Source of the DNA: Pyrus communis
Lineage: Eukaryota; Streptophyta; Magnoliopsida; Rosales; Rosaceae
Direction: 5' to 3'
NCBI RefSeq assembly: GCF_963583255.1
Contig: NC_084817.1
Span: 20,131,989-20,195,988 of the forward strand
DNA: 64,000 nucleotides
Under the pieces are notes generated by a model. That model ran no database searches. It was given only the letters and a program-made list of their open reading frames with translations, and was not told where the DNA came from. A program made the translations under genes and the position numbers. Shown here piece after piece: positions 11,719 through 23,875 of this stretch (positions within the stretch are counted from its first letter, which is position 1; every line of letters starts with the position of its first letter).

Positions 11719-13545
11719 AATATGTGATTTGGCTGCCTTAAACTTCACGGCTTTGCTTAGTTTTAGTTGGGATGCTTTACAATCTTCTCTATGTGAATCT
11801 TTCGCTCGTCAGCGTTTTCCTCTTGCGCCCTACAAAAAACAAGATATCTATTTACGGTCTTCAGTGTGGCATGGTTTTGAAGCGGGCTTTGCATATTCTG
11901 AATAATAATAGTTGTTGGATTATTGGTGATGGAATGTCAGTCTCTTTTTGGTTCGACAAATGGTTGGATGGCCCAATTATTGACTATTCATTATCTTCAG
12001 TCATTTCACCCACAATTCTTCCTCAGGTTTCAAATGATATTGATGCTCAAAGATGGTCTTTACCAGATTATTTTGGAGATTTATTCCCCTCTGTAGTCCA
12101 ACAAATTCTTCGTTTACCTTTGCCTTAAAGGTAGAGAATGACAAATTAATCTAGGAGCCTTCATCGACTGGGAAATTTTCATTTTCTTCTGGTTATTATC
12201 TTATTCGGAAAAAACATAGCAATTGTGGTTGGGCCAAGGTTATTCGACGACATTTTATCCCACCTCGACTGTCTATTTTGGCTTGGCGGCTTTTTCATGA
12301 CAAACTTCCTACAAAAGGTGCACTACAACAACATGGTATTTCTCCGGCATCCATTTGTTGTTTATGTCATAACTTTGAGGAATCTACTTTTCATCTTTTT
12401 TTTTCGGGTTTCGGATATCTAGGTAACTTTGGAGGTGGTTAGCATGTCAATTTGGTACCTCTTTACCTTTTTCAGATTCCGTGGTTGTTTTTTGGGATGC
12501 CTACGTACGTAATCCCTTTTCCTAACAGTTGCACAATCTCTGGATTTTTGTGGGTCTTTAGACATTTCAGCTATTTGGAAAGCTCAAAATAAGTTCATTT
12601 TCGAGGGTCACCCAATCTATTTTCATCATCTTTGCTTGTCTATCAATTATGGGATCGTTCATGGTGGGAAGTTTATTCCTAGTTATTCTCAGGGTTTTGA
12701 TGCTCGTATCATTTCTTCTTTAGGGATCCCACCTATCTCTCGCAAGGCGCCAACTATTCTTCCTATGCTTTGGACTTCTCTTTGGTTTCCTTGGATTAAA
12801 CTTAATACAAATGGTTTGTCTAAAGGAAATCCTGGTCCTGCTGCTTGTGGAGGAGTTTTTCGTGATTGCCACGATCAGTTTCTTGGTAGTTTCTGCCAAC
12901 AGATTGGTCATTGCAATTCTTTTTTTTTTTTTGGTAGAATTATCAGCAATTATTATTGGTATAGAGTTTGCATATCAATGGGGTTGACATTGTCTTTGGC
13001 TGGAAAGTGACTCTTCTAGTGTTTTATTCTGCCCTCCACTCGCCTGATTTTGATCCTCCATGGTCTCTTTGTATGCAATGGTCTATTTGTTTGGACCGTA
13101 TTCGGAAGGTGACTTTCTATGCCTTTCACATATATCGGGAAGGCAATATAGTTGTGGACAATTTTGCTAATATGAGCTTGTCTTCTCCAACTTTGGTATG
13201 GCATGAATCTCCTCCAATGATGGTTCGTGCTACTTTGTTTTCAGACAATGTTGGCTTGCCTGGCTTCCCCTTCTCAAATTAATGTGTATCTCGACATACA
13301 TATTTGTCTCACTTTCTTGTTAACCTCGTGATGTTGCTTTTCTATTTTGCAGATTTAGACCTTTAGGTTCGGCTTTAGAGGGGCTATGTTTCATGTCCCC
13401 CCTCTTTTCCTTGTATCTTTGTTGTTTTTGTTTCTAGAAGGATAAGGTTTATATGTCCCCCTTCTTTGTGAGGCTAAGTCCACCTCTTCCCTTTTAGTGT
13501 GGACAATATCATTTTGTCAAAAGAAAAAAAAAATTAAGAAAAAAC
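11719..13545 (+). mobile_element. LINE (non-LTR retrotransposon), 5'-truncated and decayed
   Basis: Translations in shifting frames give the C-terminal half of a plant LINE polyprotein. First comes the end of the reverse transcriptase region (LRSSVWHGF, then LNNNSCWIIGDGMSVSFWFD, 11840-11965). A zinc-binding RT region follows (RLSILAWRLFHDKLPTKGA, later CCLCHNFEESTFHLF, about 12225-12420), then an RNase H-like region (WIKLNTNGLSKGNPGPAACG, about 12790-12850). Several frameshifts and stops separate the parts, so it is dead. A shared tail (GAGGCTAAGTCCACC, then GTGTGGACAATATC) and an A-rich end at 13520-13545 mark the 3' terminus. The 11-bp direct repeats AATAAATTTGT flank it (11708-11718, 13546-13556). 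Confidence 0.85.
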
Positions 13546-13556
13546 AATAAATTTGT

Positions 13557-13948
13557 TCTTGGTAATGATGTTTTTGTATTGAAAATAAAATAAATTAGAC
13601 AGATAAAAGAAAAACAAAAGGGCAGTTGATGGAGAAAATAAGACAGTACTATTCTCATCAGATAGCCTATTTATAGGCTTAGTGTTTTTCCAATAAAAAA
13701 CTACAATATTAAGCTATTACATAATGCCTCCAAGTGAATAACCACACAATTAATAGTAGTTGTCTCGATAAAATCTTGCTTGAAAAACTTAAGGACAAAA
13801 AATGAAATAAGATAACTTCGGGGGACAATGTGGAATATGAATAAATTTTTCTTGTTGCTTGTGTACGCCTTCAAAGTTGAAGCCCACCTAGCCTATAGCA
13901 TTTACAATGTGGAGAATGAACATTCTTTCAATGGAAGAACCAAGAAAT
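13557..13948. other. Intergenic / 3' flank of the carbonic anhydrase gene
   Basis: AT-rich DNA just after the LINE target-site repeat; it probably includes the 3' untranslated region and downstream flank of the minus-strand carbonic anhydrase gene. No open frame or RNA gene seen. Confidence 0.4.
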
Positions 13949-16274
13949 TCAGCGCCAAAGTGCTTCGTCTTTGATCAAGTATCTGCCTCCTACAAAGCTG
14001 CTGCTGCCATTTATATCAAGGCTCCATTTCTCAAATGTACAACTCGAAAAATCGTAATATCCTCCATGTAGACAGATCAACTCTTTCTTTGCTTTGTTTT
14101 CTATCCACGGGTACGTCCGAAGATTCAACAATGAACGATTGATCGATTCCTGCACTAGAACGAAAACTTATTATACCTCAAGAATGATAACATTTTGGAG
14201 GCTTGATCTGCATTCTTTTATCATTGTTACGTTTAACAATTCGTAATCAGTCACTTCCATTCGTTTGCACAAGACAATAAGTATCTGTTTTATCATATCA
14301 CCATGAGTTAAGAACAATCTGTTTTCGATCATTTCGGAGATATTTTAGAAATTAATCACAAACAAACAAGCTTAAGAAGAGTAGGACGAGGAAAATTGAG
14401 TATAACCTTCTCACAGTGCCTGCACTGTTGTTCAAAGCTGAGGTGCTGTGCAATAGATTTTGTTCTTAGTTTGGCGATTTTCGCGTTGTTAACCCAACTT
14501 TGAGTAAAGCTACTGAAAGCAAAATCACACAAAGAATATTTAGAGGGAATTCATGAACTGAATGAAAACAAAAGATAGAAATGAATTGTTAACGAGCCTC
14601 GAATCACCGTCATCTTGCATTCTCAATAGGGTCTGAATTCCTGCACAGCTACTGTGGCCAATGACTAATATGTTCTCAACCTGAAGTCAGCCACAAACAA
14701 TTTTCTTCTCAAGGAAAGTAAACAGAAAAGTACTCGTGTGAGAAGATGCAAGAAGTGGAATGGGGGTCACTAATTTTTAACCTTTGTTTCGCTCCCAAAC
14801 CTATTTGCAAATGTATCGGTAATTTGGTATAGAAACGAACAATTTTTGGCCTTTCCTTTTACAAGATAAGATAATGTGTTGAGACAAAATTAAGAAGAAT
14901 TTCAGTTTTTGGAAAGAACATCTTGGATTGACGAATCTCCGTTCATACGACATTTGTAATAAACCATGGTCAAGATATAAATACACATAGATGGAGGGAC
15001 TAGAGAGAGCAAGACGACCTACTTGAAGAGTATTTACTGCGAACTCAAGGGCGGCATTAGTTTCTGATGTTCCATACTGCAAAAGAGACCAAGGTTGATC
15101 CGAAGAATTCGATTTTGTATGTGTTTAGATTCGAGATAATACATAAGGACAGACGAAAGATGAGCCAAATACCTCAAATGGGGGGACAAGGTTTGCTACA
15201 TTTCTAACCATGAAAGCTTCCCCTGGTTGAAACCCTAGGATATTAGACGGACAAACCCTAGAGTCTGCACAAGCAATCACCATGAACTGTTTTCGAACAA
15301 TTTTAAGTTTATATATGGATATATCCCAATTCCTTTGTAAATAATCAAACAAAAGCAGAATGTATATAATTAAACAAGATTAAGAGAAAATATAATTACC
15401 TTGGGTGCTTGTACTTGAGCTAGGGTTTGGAAATGCTCTGACTCTTTCCTGTTCAATATTATATTTACCTTACAGTTACAGACCACCACCAATGTGTATG
15501 TGCAAGTAACTTCTGTAAACACTTTTAACTGCTACTTACAAAAATTTGTGCCTTTTAAAACTCAGAAACCTCTCTTTCATCGCTACAAACGAGTCCATCC
15601 CGTCCTTAGCTTTCGATACATTTTCTACTTTAAATTTTGTAAATTCACCAGCGAGATCCTCGGAATCATTTGATGCCTCCGGCCTCAGAACCAGGTTGTT
15701 TCTACAAATGGAAAAAGCTCATCGTATATAGCACTTATAGTGGGAAGCTCTTAGTGGCACAATTTTAGGTCTAAAACATATAAAATTACAGTACAAAGTT
15801 TGGACTGCAAGTCAAGGGGATCAGATGATCAATGTTCATTAATCTTTTTATGCTTACTTGATCGAAGGCGGAAATTGGACGGGGATGCCTTCAACTTGTG
15901 CAGAATTTGTCTAAGAAATTTTCATAAATGCAAGTAACAAAATCTGGTACGATCAGTAAGGAATACATTTTTGAGAAAAGGATGAATGCATGATTCATGA
16001 GAGGCTGAAAGTAGGACCTTGTTTGGAACAGATGATTTTCTGGGAATTTGAGCCAGAGAGGAATTGGTTAAACCAGAAACGAGTGAGCAGCAGCCAAACG
16101 AGTCTCTACAAACCAGTGTTGGAATCATCCAACGAGCTAATTTTGAGGCTGTATTAATTGAGAGAAAAGAATTATTTGCAGCCAAACAGAGACTAATGAA
16201 ATAAACAGGTGAAGCCGGTTGAGATGATGAAACTTACGGATTGGCCACACCATCTCTCTTCCCGCCTTCAGCAT
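13949..16274 (-). CDS. BCA5: Beta-carbonic anhydrase (BCA5-like)
   Basis: Zinc enzyme interconverting CO2 and bicarbonate, probably in an organelle. Exons on the minus strand: 16274 (or 16253)-16238, 16148-16018, 15910-15858, 15701-15540, 15448-15400, 15286-15173, 15076-15023, 14680-14598, 14512-14407, 14149-13949. They join to 329 residues, or 322 from the second ATG. The core holds the first active motif CADSRVCPS with LGFQPGEAF and [10 protein letters not shown], the second zinc motif GHSSCAGIQ (His and Cys kept), and a C-terminus with [23 protein letters not shown] and [16 protein letters not shown]. The N-terminal 100 or so residues are Ser-rich, consistent with a transit peptide. The intron after 14598 must use a GC donor; the nearest GT donor gives a stop. 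The N-terminal exon is the least certain part. BCA5 is favoured over BCA6 by the C-terminus, but BCA6-like residues occur too. Confidence 0.85.
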
Positions 16275-16491
16275 TTGTTGGAAGCTCCAAAAGATGAGTT
16301 TGGCAAACAAGTATTTCAAGAAACGATTTATTTGATAAATAAATAAACGTGAATACAATAAAGAAAAAGGCATTAATCTTATCCAATGCCACCTGTCAGC
16401 GATTCAGTAGTAGTCATCCACAGTGGGAATAATGGTGCCTACTTGGAAAGAGAACATGAAAATTACAAACGATTTTTTCTTGACATGTACA

Positions 16492-16547
<56 letters not shown>

Positions 16548-17587
16548 GAGCTGGCAAATTGATCCCAACCCGTTAATTCAACCGCATTTACTGGTAAAAA
16601 AGTCAATATTTGGAGGAATATTTAACGGATCATGTTGATAACGATTGAAGCCGTTAACAAACTCGTTAGCTCACGGTTGGTTTTAAGTTAAACAGCAAAG
16701 AACGTTAGCAACTCGTTAGTTAAAGGTTGATATTGAGTTTAAATTAAGGATATATATTATAATATTTTCTTATTAGGAATAAAATCTGATTTTCTATTCT
16801 ACGTATATATTACAAACATATGTAATTACATACAATTTTATTTTGTCTCATCCATTAAAAAATCACCTCTAAACGGAACAATCAAATTCTGAGTTGTTCC
16901 ATCTAGTCCTATCACTTGGGAAAAGCCTTTTTCTTTGGCCTTAATTAGCCTTTAGTTTTCTCAATGCATCCAGAAATACTGTCAATTTTTTTAAGTATTC
17001 TTTTCGATGTTCCTGAAAAAAGTCTATTGTGTTTGGATTCCACTTAACAATATGGTTAATACTCTAAAAGTGGGATATATCAACGACATCGTTCATTTCA
17101 TTATAACACGTGAAATAATACATCACGTGACTTGTGTTCTCAGTAGTTATAAAAGTTTATCGTAAAGGTCGAGAATAGAGAGAGAAGCAATACACCCTGT
17201 GCTTAAATTTCACTAACTGGTTTCAGACTTGGTATGCACAAAAAAGAAACTTAAACACAATTCAGTAGATTTTGCAACCACCCTCCAAAAACAAAATGAG
17301 AGCAAAAAACCAACTAGCCAAGACCATTTAGGCTTACTTTGTCAGGTGGCCTTACAACATAAGTCTATGCATCTACAGTGCAATTCTTACACCAAAAGCC
17401 AGCAGCTTGCATCGAGCAGCCCTAAACGGGAAAAACAGGTTGAGTCCGAATGGTTCATGTGCCGGATTTGAAGTCTCTTAAGGGTACAACGTTATCATAC
17501 AGCTGCAAAGGACCAAAAAAATCTTACCATTTTTAACAGATGATCGACACCATGACAAACAAAATTGTAATACCTTAAGTAAGAGAC
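16275..17587. other. Upstream region of the carbonic anhydrase gene
   Basis: Contains a CT microsatellite at 16500-16544 and, directly after it, TAGAGCTGGCAAATTGA followed by CCCAACCCGTTAA, which resembles a hAT-type end; no partner end was found. The frame at 17229-17471 has no recognisable family. Part near 17470-17587 may be the 3' untranslated region of the PWWP gene. Confidence 0.35.
16500..16544. repeat. (CT)n microsatellite
   Basis: About 22 uninterrupted CT units, roughly 230 bp upstream of the proposed carbonic anhydrase start. It is probably length-variable between individuals. Confidence 0.95.
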
Positions 17588-19866
17588 TCAAATCAGTCCA
17601 TTGTTGTGGAATGAAGATCCCGAAGGCGCAATCAGGCCAAGCTGTTGCATCACTCTCAATCTCCGGGCACTCACTTCTTTGGATACCACTTCTGCCCCAC
17701 TTTGCTTGGAAGCTTTTCCATTTGCATTTCCAACCCTTAGTGCAAGTTGAGTCTTCTGCTCCACCTTACTTTGTGGTATAACGACATTCCGCTTTCTTGG
17801 AGAAACCCTTACCTAACAGAAGATTTACATGGATAATGCCAAAGAGTATGAAACTGCAACCCATGAAGATAAATATGTAACGACAGACCAGCTAAAGAAA
17901 CTCACAGAAAATTCCGTTCTCTGAGCAACAGCATTCTGCAACCAAGTACCCGTACGTGATATCAAGGAAATAGAATTTTACAAAATAAGGACCGTTGAGA
18001 ATCAGAAGAACTTACCAAGTTTGAAGAATCTGTTTGTGGATTTTCCCTTGCGTGATTATGACTGGACTTACGCCTAGAAAGATCAACTGCTACATTTTCT
18101 GCCCGACAATATAAACATTTTGACCAGTATGAGAGTCTCAGTTTCTAAGAAACAACAGAAACCTTTCCATTTAGGCCATTCTGAACATAATGATTTCATC
18201 AACATAAGATAGTAAATTGTGACAATGACCTTGATAGATAAAGACTTCAGCTCAGTTGTGACCTCTACTCACAGACAAACAGGGGTATATTGGTGGACAT
18301 GGAAAGCCACAAGAACGAAACACCAAAAAGAGTATCACACTTTCATAACAATTTAGGTTCTAACATAAATTCCGCACCCAGGAGAGGAAGATCGCTTATT
18401 CTGATGAGTTCTCGCTAATTTCTTAAATTACCATGAATTTAATAACTTTTATAAGGTTTGCATCGGTACCTAAAGCATTATTGGTTATATTAGGGTTTCT
18501 AAAACCTTACAAAATGTTCACACTTAGAGTGGATTCCCATTGTTTTTAGAAATATCAAAATGTTTAGAGTAGGCTGGCGTTACTCCTAGAATCTTCTCAG
18601 CCCATTTCACAAACTCATTCCCTTACATGGGCACAAACAAGTCTCCCATGAGCAAAGGCGCATACTGATGTTCTCTTGAAAGGCAAGTTGAGTCACTCTA
18701 ATAATTCTCGAGTGAGGGATCATCTAGTATTTCCATAGTGAACGATGGCTCAATCGGTCAACCAATGCTTCCACATATACCACGTATTTCCCCTTTTAGT
18801 TCAATTCCTCAATCCTCTCATTTACTTCTCAACCTTAAATTCATAATGAATAGTGCTTTAAAATAAGTTGTTACAGCACAAAAAACCTTTCCCATTCTAA
18901 TTTGTTCGTCGAGATGATTTCTATTACACCATTCAGCTGTAAATTCTGAAACTAAATCCTCTCAAGTTGGATAACAATAATTTATGTTGAACTGATAAAT
19001 GTTATACAATACATTTTTACAGGGATTTTGAGTTGGCTAACCTTTAGACTTGGATCCTTGCTTCTTTGATATGTCGGATTTTGGGCTAGAAACCTACAGC
19101 CATATTAGATGACGTACGAGAAACCATCAACTTCAACCACAAGATTTCCTGCCTAAAAGGAGCAATTAGCAAAGAAAGAATAGTTACCTGCTCCAGAGCT
19201 TTTAGGAGTATTTCCCTATAACAACCGTTGTTCTGCTTGAGTATCTGAAAGTTCAGCAATTCAGTCAATATGATCAGGTATGGGGCATGTCTACTATAAT
19301 CCGGTGGAAATTAGTATTCAAATTTCGAATGCTTAGGCAGAATTCAAGGAGATTCAACAGTGCATTCAAAACATACCATGTCGAAATCAGAATGACATTT
19401 TACCGGGTCCACATACAAGCTGCAAGAAAATATGCTCAGAAGTTCTATACAATCACAAGACAAATGAGGACAAAACACCTGATCGTGGAAGACTTACTAC
19501 TTGTAGCTTCCATAGAGCCGAACAAGAACCTTCTCTGCCGATCTTTTACTTGGCTTGTTCTTGTTACTCACGTTGTTATCATCAACAACCTATGAATTAA
19601 ACAAGAAGATAACGAAATGGATCCTTTGGCACACCTAAGTAATATCAAATAGAATCTGTGCAATTAAAAATCTCGATTATTGAATGTTACAAAACAATCA
19701 GAAAATACAGCATTTCAAATACCTGTGCTGGCCACCATGAGCCTCCACTGATCTTTACCCATATGAGATCAGCCAACTTGACCTCCCCTTCCAATTGATT
19801 AGCAGCAACAACCTCTCCATCTTCCAGTTTATTATGTTTCCCAGTCGAAGGATGATCGCATTCCAT
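17588..19866 (-). CDS. PWWP-domain protein (small)
   Basis: Probable chromatin reader; PWWP domains bind methylated histone tails and DNA, so a nuclear location is expected. Eight coding exons on the minus strand: 19866-19723, 19589-19498, 19419-19377, 19244-19188, 19093-19042, 18098-18016, 17935-17906, 17812-17588. They join to 241 residues with phases matching throughout. The PWWP domain covers about residues 31-95: LADLIWVKISGGSWWPAQVV, then KVLVRLYGSYKYLYVDPVKC. The rest is Lys/Ser-rich and basic (SPRKRNVVIP) and ends SGSSFHNNGLI. The chosen ATG lies 3 bases after an acceptor (GCAG), so the upstream exon near 21265-21330 is untranslated and the leader intron is about 1.4 kb. I do not know a specific named orthologue. 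Confidence 0.85.
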
Positions 19867-19869
19867 TAT

Positions 19870-21330
19870 CTGCATTTGCAGTTGGAAATACCACAGAAAA
19901 GGAAAACATAAGTATTTCTTGGGCTGTAAACCTCTACAGATAAAATTGCCGCAATCGAATCAAACATCTCCGTTTCAAACGATTATACACAAACTATTGT
20001 CTCATTCTCTGTCTGATTAGAAGTTTAACATAATCAAGCTTTAGCCTTTTCTATGTTGCTCGTCTACTTTGGAGTTTTATGCCTACACTTTTGAACAAAA
20101 TTTAACAGACAGTCAGGTAGACAGTATACAGAAACATTTTTCTATGTGCTTTACAAATTTACTATTACCAACTAAGTAGGTATACAGAATTACTATTATG
20201 TCAGGTCCAGCAGAACGATATTGTAGAGGTGACCGACCTTAAAATGTTGGGCAACGGATTGGTGGTTGTAAATCTGAATCAACACCGAGATTGTCACTAA
20301 CTTAGTCACCTAAACCAATGGTGTATGAGAAAGCCTAATGAACCTATGGGGTGTGGGGTTTAAACTCAAAAAGCTTTGATGCTTTTAGACTATCAGTAGT
20401 GGATCACCCATGTTGTATATTGTACATTGTTTGTCTTCTATCCAACGGGAATAATCCCCGTTCTCACCTGTCCCACCTAATCCCAACAAGAAAACCACTG
20501 CAAGGAACATGTAAGGCATGGCGAGAAGGGGAACTGTGGCAGTCCCAAGGTGGATCAAGTAGCATGACAGTGAAATGTTTACGCAGCACAGACTACGCCA
20601 CAAGACAGAAGACTCTTGCATTGTAGAATCGCCATGCTGTTCACATAATAACTATAAACAACGAGTCTGTGACAATCGATATCGTGAAAAGTTCCTCATA
20701 TGCTTCCCAAGATCCTAACATTTTAAACACTAGGTTGGACTTTGCTTTGATCACAATCATACACAATAATATAATGCTAACCAAATGAGGTCTTCTCGTT
20801 AAATAATATAGGTTATGCATAAACAATTATAAGCTTAGATTACTTTGCTAAAAATTAAGTAGTTGTATTTATATTACGCAATCAAACTTGAACCTCGTCC
20901 ACAAAACTTCGAAATTTAATCGCGTATTTTTGTTTTCTCGTTAACATTTTGTGAACAACCATGCTTAGATTATCTTCCCAAAACGAAAAATGTTCATTTG
21001 TGAAAGTAGTGTGAACATTTTACATCACATTGTCAAAATTTGAACCACACTTCGAAAGCTTAAACTTGATCATTTTTCATGTTCTTAACTTGGTTTCACC
21101 CACATTTTCCCGGCAAACAAAGAGCACGAATTGAACCCATGTGAAAAAACAAACCCACATTGCAGGAAACAGGTAGTGTGTTTAAGAAACAAACAAACAG
21201 AGTACATAAACAAAAATTAAAAATAAAAAAGGGCAGAAAAAGAGGAGGAGCTTTGGGTTCTTACAATTCACCAGAGCAAAGTAGAGAGACAGCAACAGAT
21301 TGAGATTGAGACTGAGAGATAGCAGTTCGG
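19870..21330 (-). other. 5' untranslated exon and leader intron of the PWWP gene
   Basis: On the minus strand, TTGCTCTGGTGAATT is followed by GTAAGAACC near 21264, a good donor. Paired with the acceptor at 19870-19871 it gives a leader intron of about 1.4 kb. Open frames inside it (20351-20826) are unrelated to known families. The exon's 5' end is not defined by sequence alone. Confidence 0.55.
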
Positions 21331-21966
21331 ATGACTGTGCCGTATATGGGCTAAATGGTGGGTGGAGAAGGACGTGTCTTGGAAGTTGGAACGACGAAGC
21401 AGCAGCTTTATTGGGTTCCCTTCTCTTCTGTCAGGCTGGTTTAATAAGACGGGGATAATTTGCACGTTTTGTCACTTCTGTAATTATTTTGCGGGGCCTG
21501 CTGCATATACCTTTTTTTTTTCTTTTTTACACAAGGGACTGCATATACTTGGAGAAAATGGGAAGAGAAAACCTACCAATCAAAAGATCTGAGCTCTTAA
21601 AATTTGATTTAATGATTAAAGTTATTATAACTTTTAAAGAGGTTTCATGTTTATTGCTATTGAATCAAATTTTAAAGATCCAGATTAATTGATTGATAGG
21701 TTTTGATGGGAGAGATCCAGATGAGATTTCTTTCCAGAGAAAATAGAGGGTCTACTTGGATGCAAAATTCATATATATATATATATTTTTTATCAAACGA
21801 TAAATTTTGTTATATTATGCTAAATTAACCCATCAACGGAATTCAAACACATATCATATTGCAAATGATTAATACTTTTCTACCACTGTACTAAAGAGTC
21901 ACTTACCTTTTACTTTAACATGTGAATTTGAGATCTTATAAAATATAAATTTAAGTTTTTGTTGGG
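21331..21966. other. Promoter side of the PWWP gene and repeat-like DNA
   Basis: The first part is the presumed promoter of the minus-strand PWWP gene. Positions 21590-21720 are AT-rich and show imperfect dyad symmetry around GATCCAGAT-type motifs, similar in style to 29970-30160, suggesting an old MITE. An (AT)n tract lies at about 21773-21785. No gene seen. Confidence 0.35.
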
Positions 21967-21974
21967 TTTTTTTA

Positions 21975-23587
21975 TAGGGTTGGGCAAACGGGTCCTGGAC
22001 CCGTAGGTTGGGCCGGGTCCTCGCTATTCGGGGCAGAGGAATTGAAGAACAGCGGAGGAATTGATGGGGCGGGTCGGATCCAAATATTACGAGGAACGGG
22101 CCCCGACCCGAACCATTTCTAACGTGGGATATTGGATGAATTTAATGATTATTCCCACCTCCACGCTCCACCGTTCGATTGGATCTTTTTCCTCACCCAG
22201 TCTCATCTTATTCCTCTACTCCTCACAGCACCCATCGCCAATTCTCTGTCTCTGTCTCCCTCTCTATGGCGACTTGCGAGGTGCGACCACCATCACCACC
22301 TTCTCTTCCCAATCGCGACTACCCATCACCGCCCTCTAGAACACCACCATGATCATGCGAATCGAAATCGACCACCTTCATCTCATCTCCTCCCAAATTA
22401 AGGTACTATAATTTCTTAAATCTTAACTCTCTGGAGGATCTGCATTCTGCAATCTCTGATTAAATTTTTAGATTTAGGGATTTAGGGTTTTCTAGATATA
22501 TGCCTTTCTGACTCTGCAGTCTCTGACTCTCTGCCTTCTGTAATCATATGGGATTTCATGAAAACCCCAAACCCAATCCATAAATTTGCCTTCATAGGAT
22601 TACCAAATGAAAGCCGCACATGCTTGATGCTGTGATTAACATTAACCAAAATTGTTGTGTTGATGGTGCACAAGATTTAGGGATTTTGTTGGGTTCTTGA
22701 ATCTTGACCTCTGTTATGTTCGAATTTCAAATCTTTTGTTGAATTGAATTTGAATCTTCTGTTGAATAAAATTGAATATGAATATATATATATATATATA
22801 CACGTCCTGTGATAGTTTCATACTTGTATATATTTGAATCTTCTGTTTCAGATTTGGGTATTTTTAATTAGATTATGTTTGGTTGATTGGTGGAACGTTT
22901 CTGTAAATCCAAGTAATGTAATTAGATAATTTTTGGTTGATGAGAAAATTTAGTGGAGAATTTTGTAATTCCAGTCGATTAAGTTACACAGGTATTTAGT
23001 TTCATTGTGCACCAACAATCTTTGATAATATGCAAGTCCACTTGATTCAAGTTCAGAAATTTAATCAATTCGAAATCCCCAATTTGACGTTGAGATGCAA
23101 TATATGATTGCAATCTGTAGACTATCACGTATGCAAGCCAGCAAGTTGACACCAAATATGATCAGGATGAGGTATTCAAAATCCCACTTTAAGTTTTAAC
23201 CATGACCATTTCATGCAAATTGGATTTGAATGTAAACTCATCTTTATAAGCTTTTATTTGTAACTATTGGCAGGGAAAGATGTACTCACCCCTCTGAGAA
23301 CTGGGAGAAGGCTACGAACGCCTTGTACTGACAGCAGAGCCTTTCTCATTGTTTTCTATTGAGCTATTCTATGTACAAAATCCAAATAACCTGTTCTAAA
23401 AAAAATTTAAAAAAAAAGAAGTAATTTGGACCCGTGGACTCAACCCGAATCAGTCCGTTTAAAACGGACAGGGTTAGGTCCGGTTCCAGATCTCAAAATT
23501 CATATACCTGGACCGGCCCGGCCCATTGCATTTTAAAACGGGACGTCCAGTTCCTACAAATTTGGGCTCGGCCCGTGCCCACCCCTA
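21975..23587. mobile_element. hAT-type non-autonomous transposon, 1.6 kb
   Basis: The left end reads TAGGGTTGGGCAAACGGG; the reverse complement of the right end reads TAGGGGTGGGCACGGGCC. The 9-mer GTTTTTTTA lies immediately outside both ends (21966-21974 and 23588-23596), giving an 8-bp target duplication, as known for hAT elements. Subterminal regions are rich in GGGCC and GGACCCG motifs. The two overlapping frames at 22061-22401 are His/Ser-rich and not a transposase. There is a TA repeat at about 22783-22800. No hAT transposase was seen, so it would need one in trans. Confidence 0.8.
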
Positions 23588-23875
23588 GTTTTTTTATTGG
23601 CACCTTTTTTCTTGTTGAATAGTTGGCATCACTGCCTACTTTACAATATACAATATACAATATATAATATACATTTAAATAGTTGTTTGTGGTGAAGAAG
23701 ATGAGTTTGATGTGGAGTTTAAGTGGTGATGGGGTGTATGTATAAAGTGTGGAGCATGAGTGTAGTGTTGGAATGTATCTGGACTGTATTAAAATAAATT
23801 ATAATTTAAAAGTAAATGTGGGGTGTATTAAGTATGTGAGGTGTAATCAAACGCGTTTTTGTTTATATTTTCCGG

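Noticed and set aside
16137..16373. Longer N-terminus for the carbonic anhydrase starting at ATG 16373
   Set aside because: The extension is hydrophobic and unlike known transit peptides of the family. A good donor at 16238 and acceptor at 16149 point to a short first exon, but the longer start is not excluded.
22061..22401. Possible hAT-borne gene of about 90 codons
   Set aside because: Two overlapping frames, low complexity (His, Pro, Ser), no splice-supported extension; insufficient evidence for a gene.
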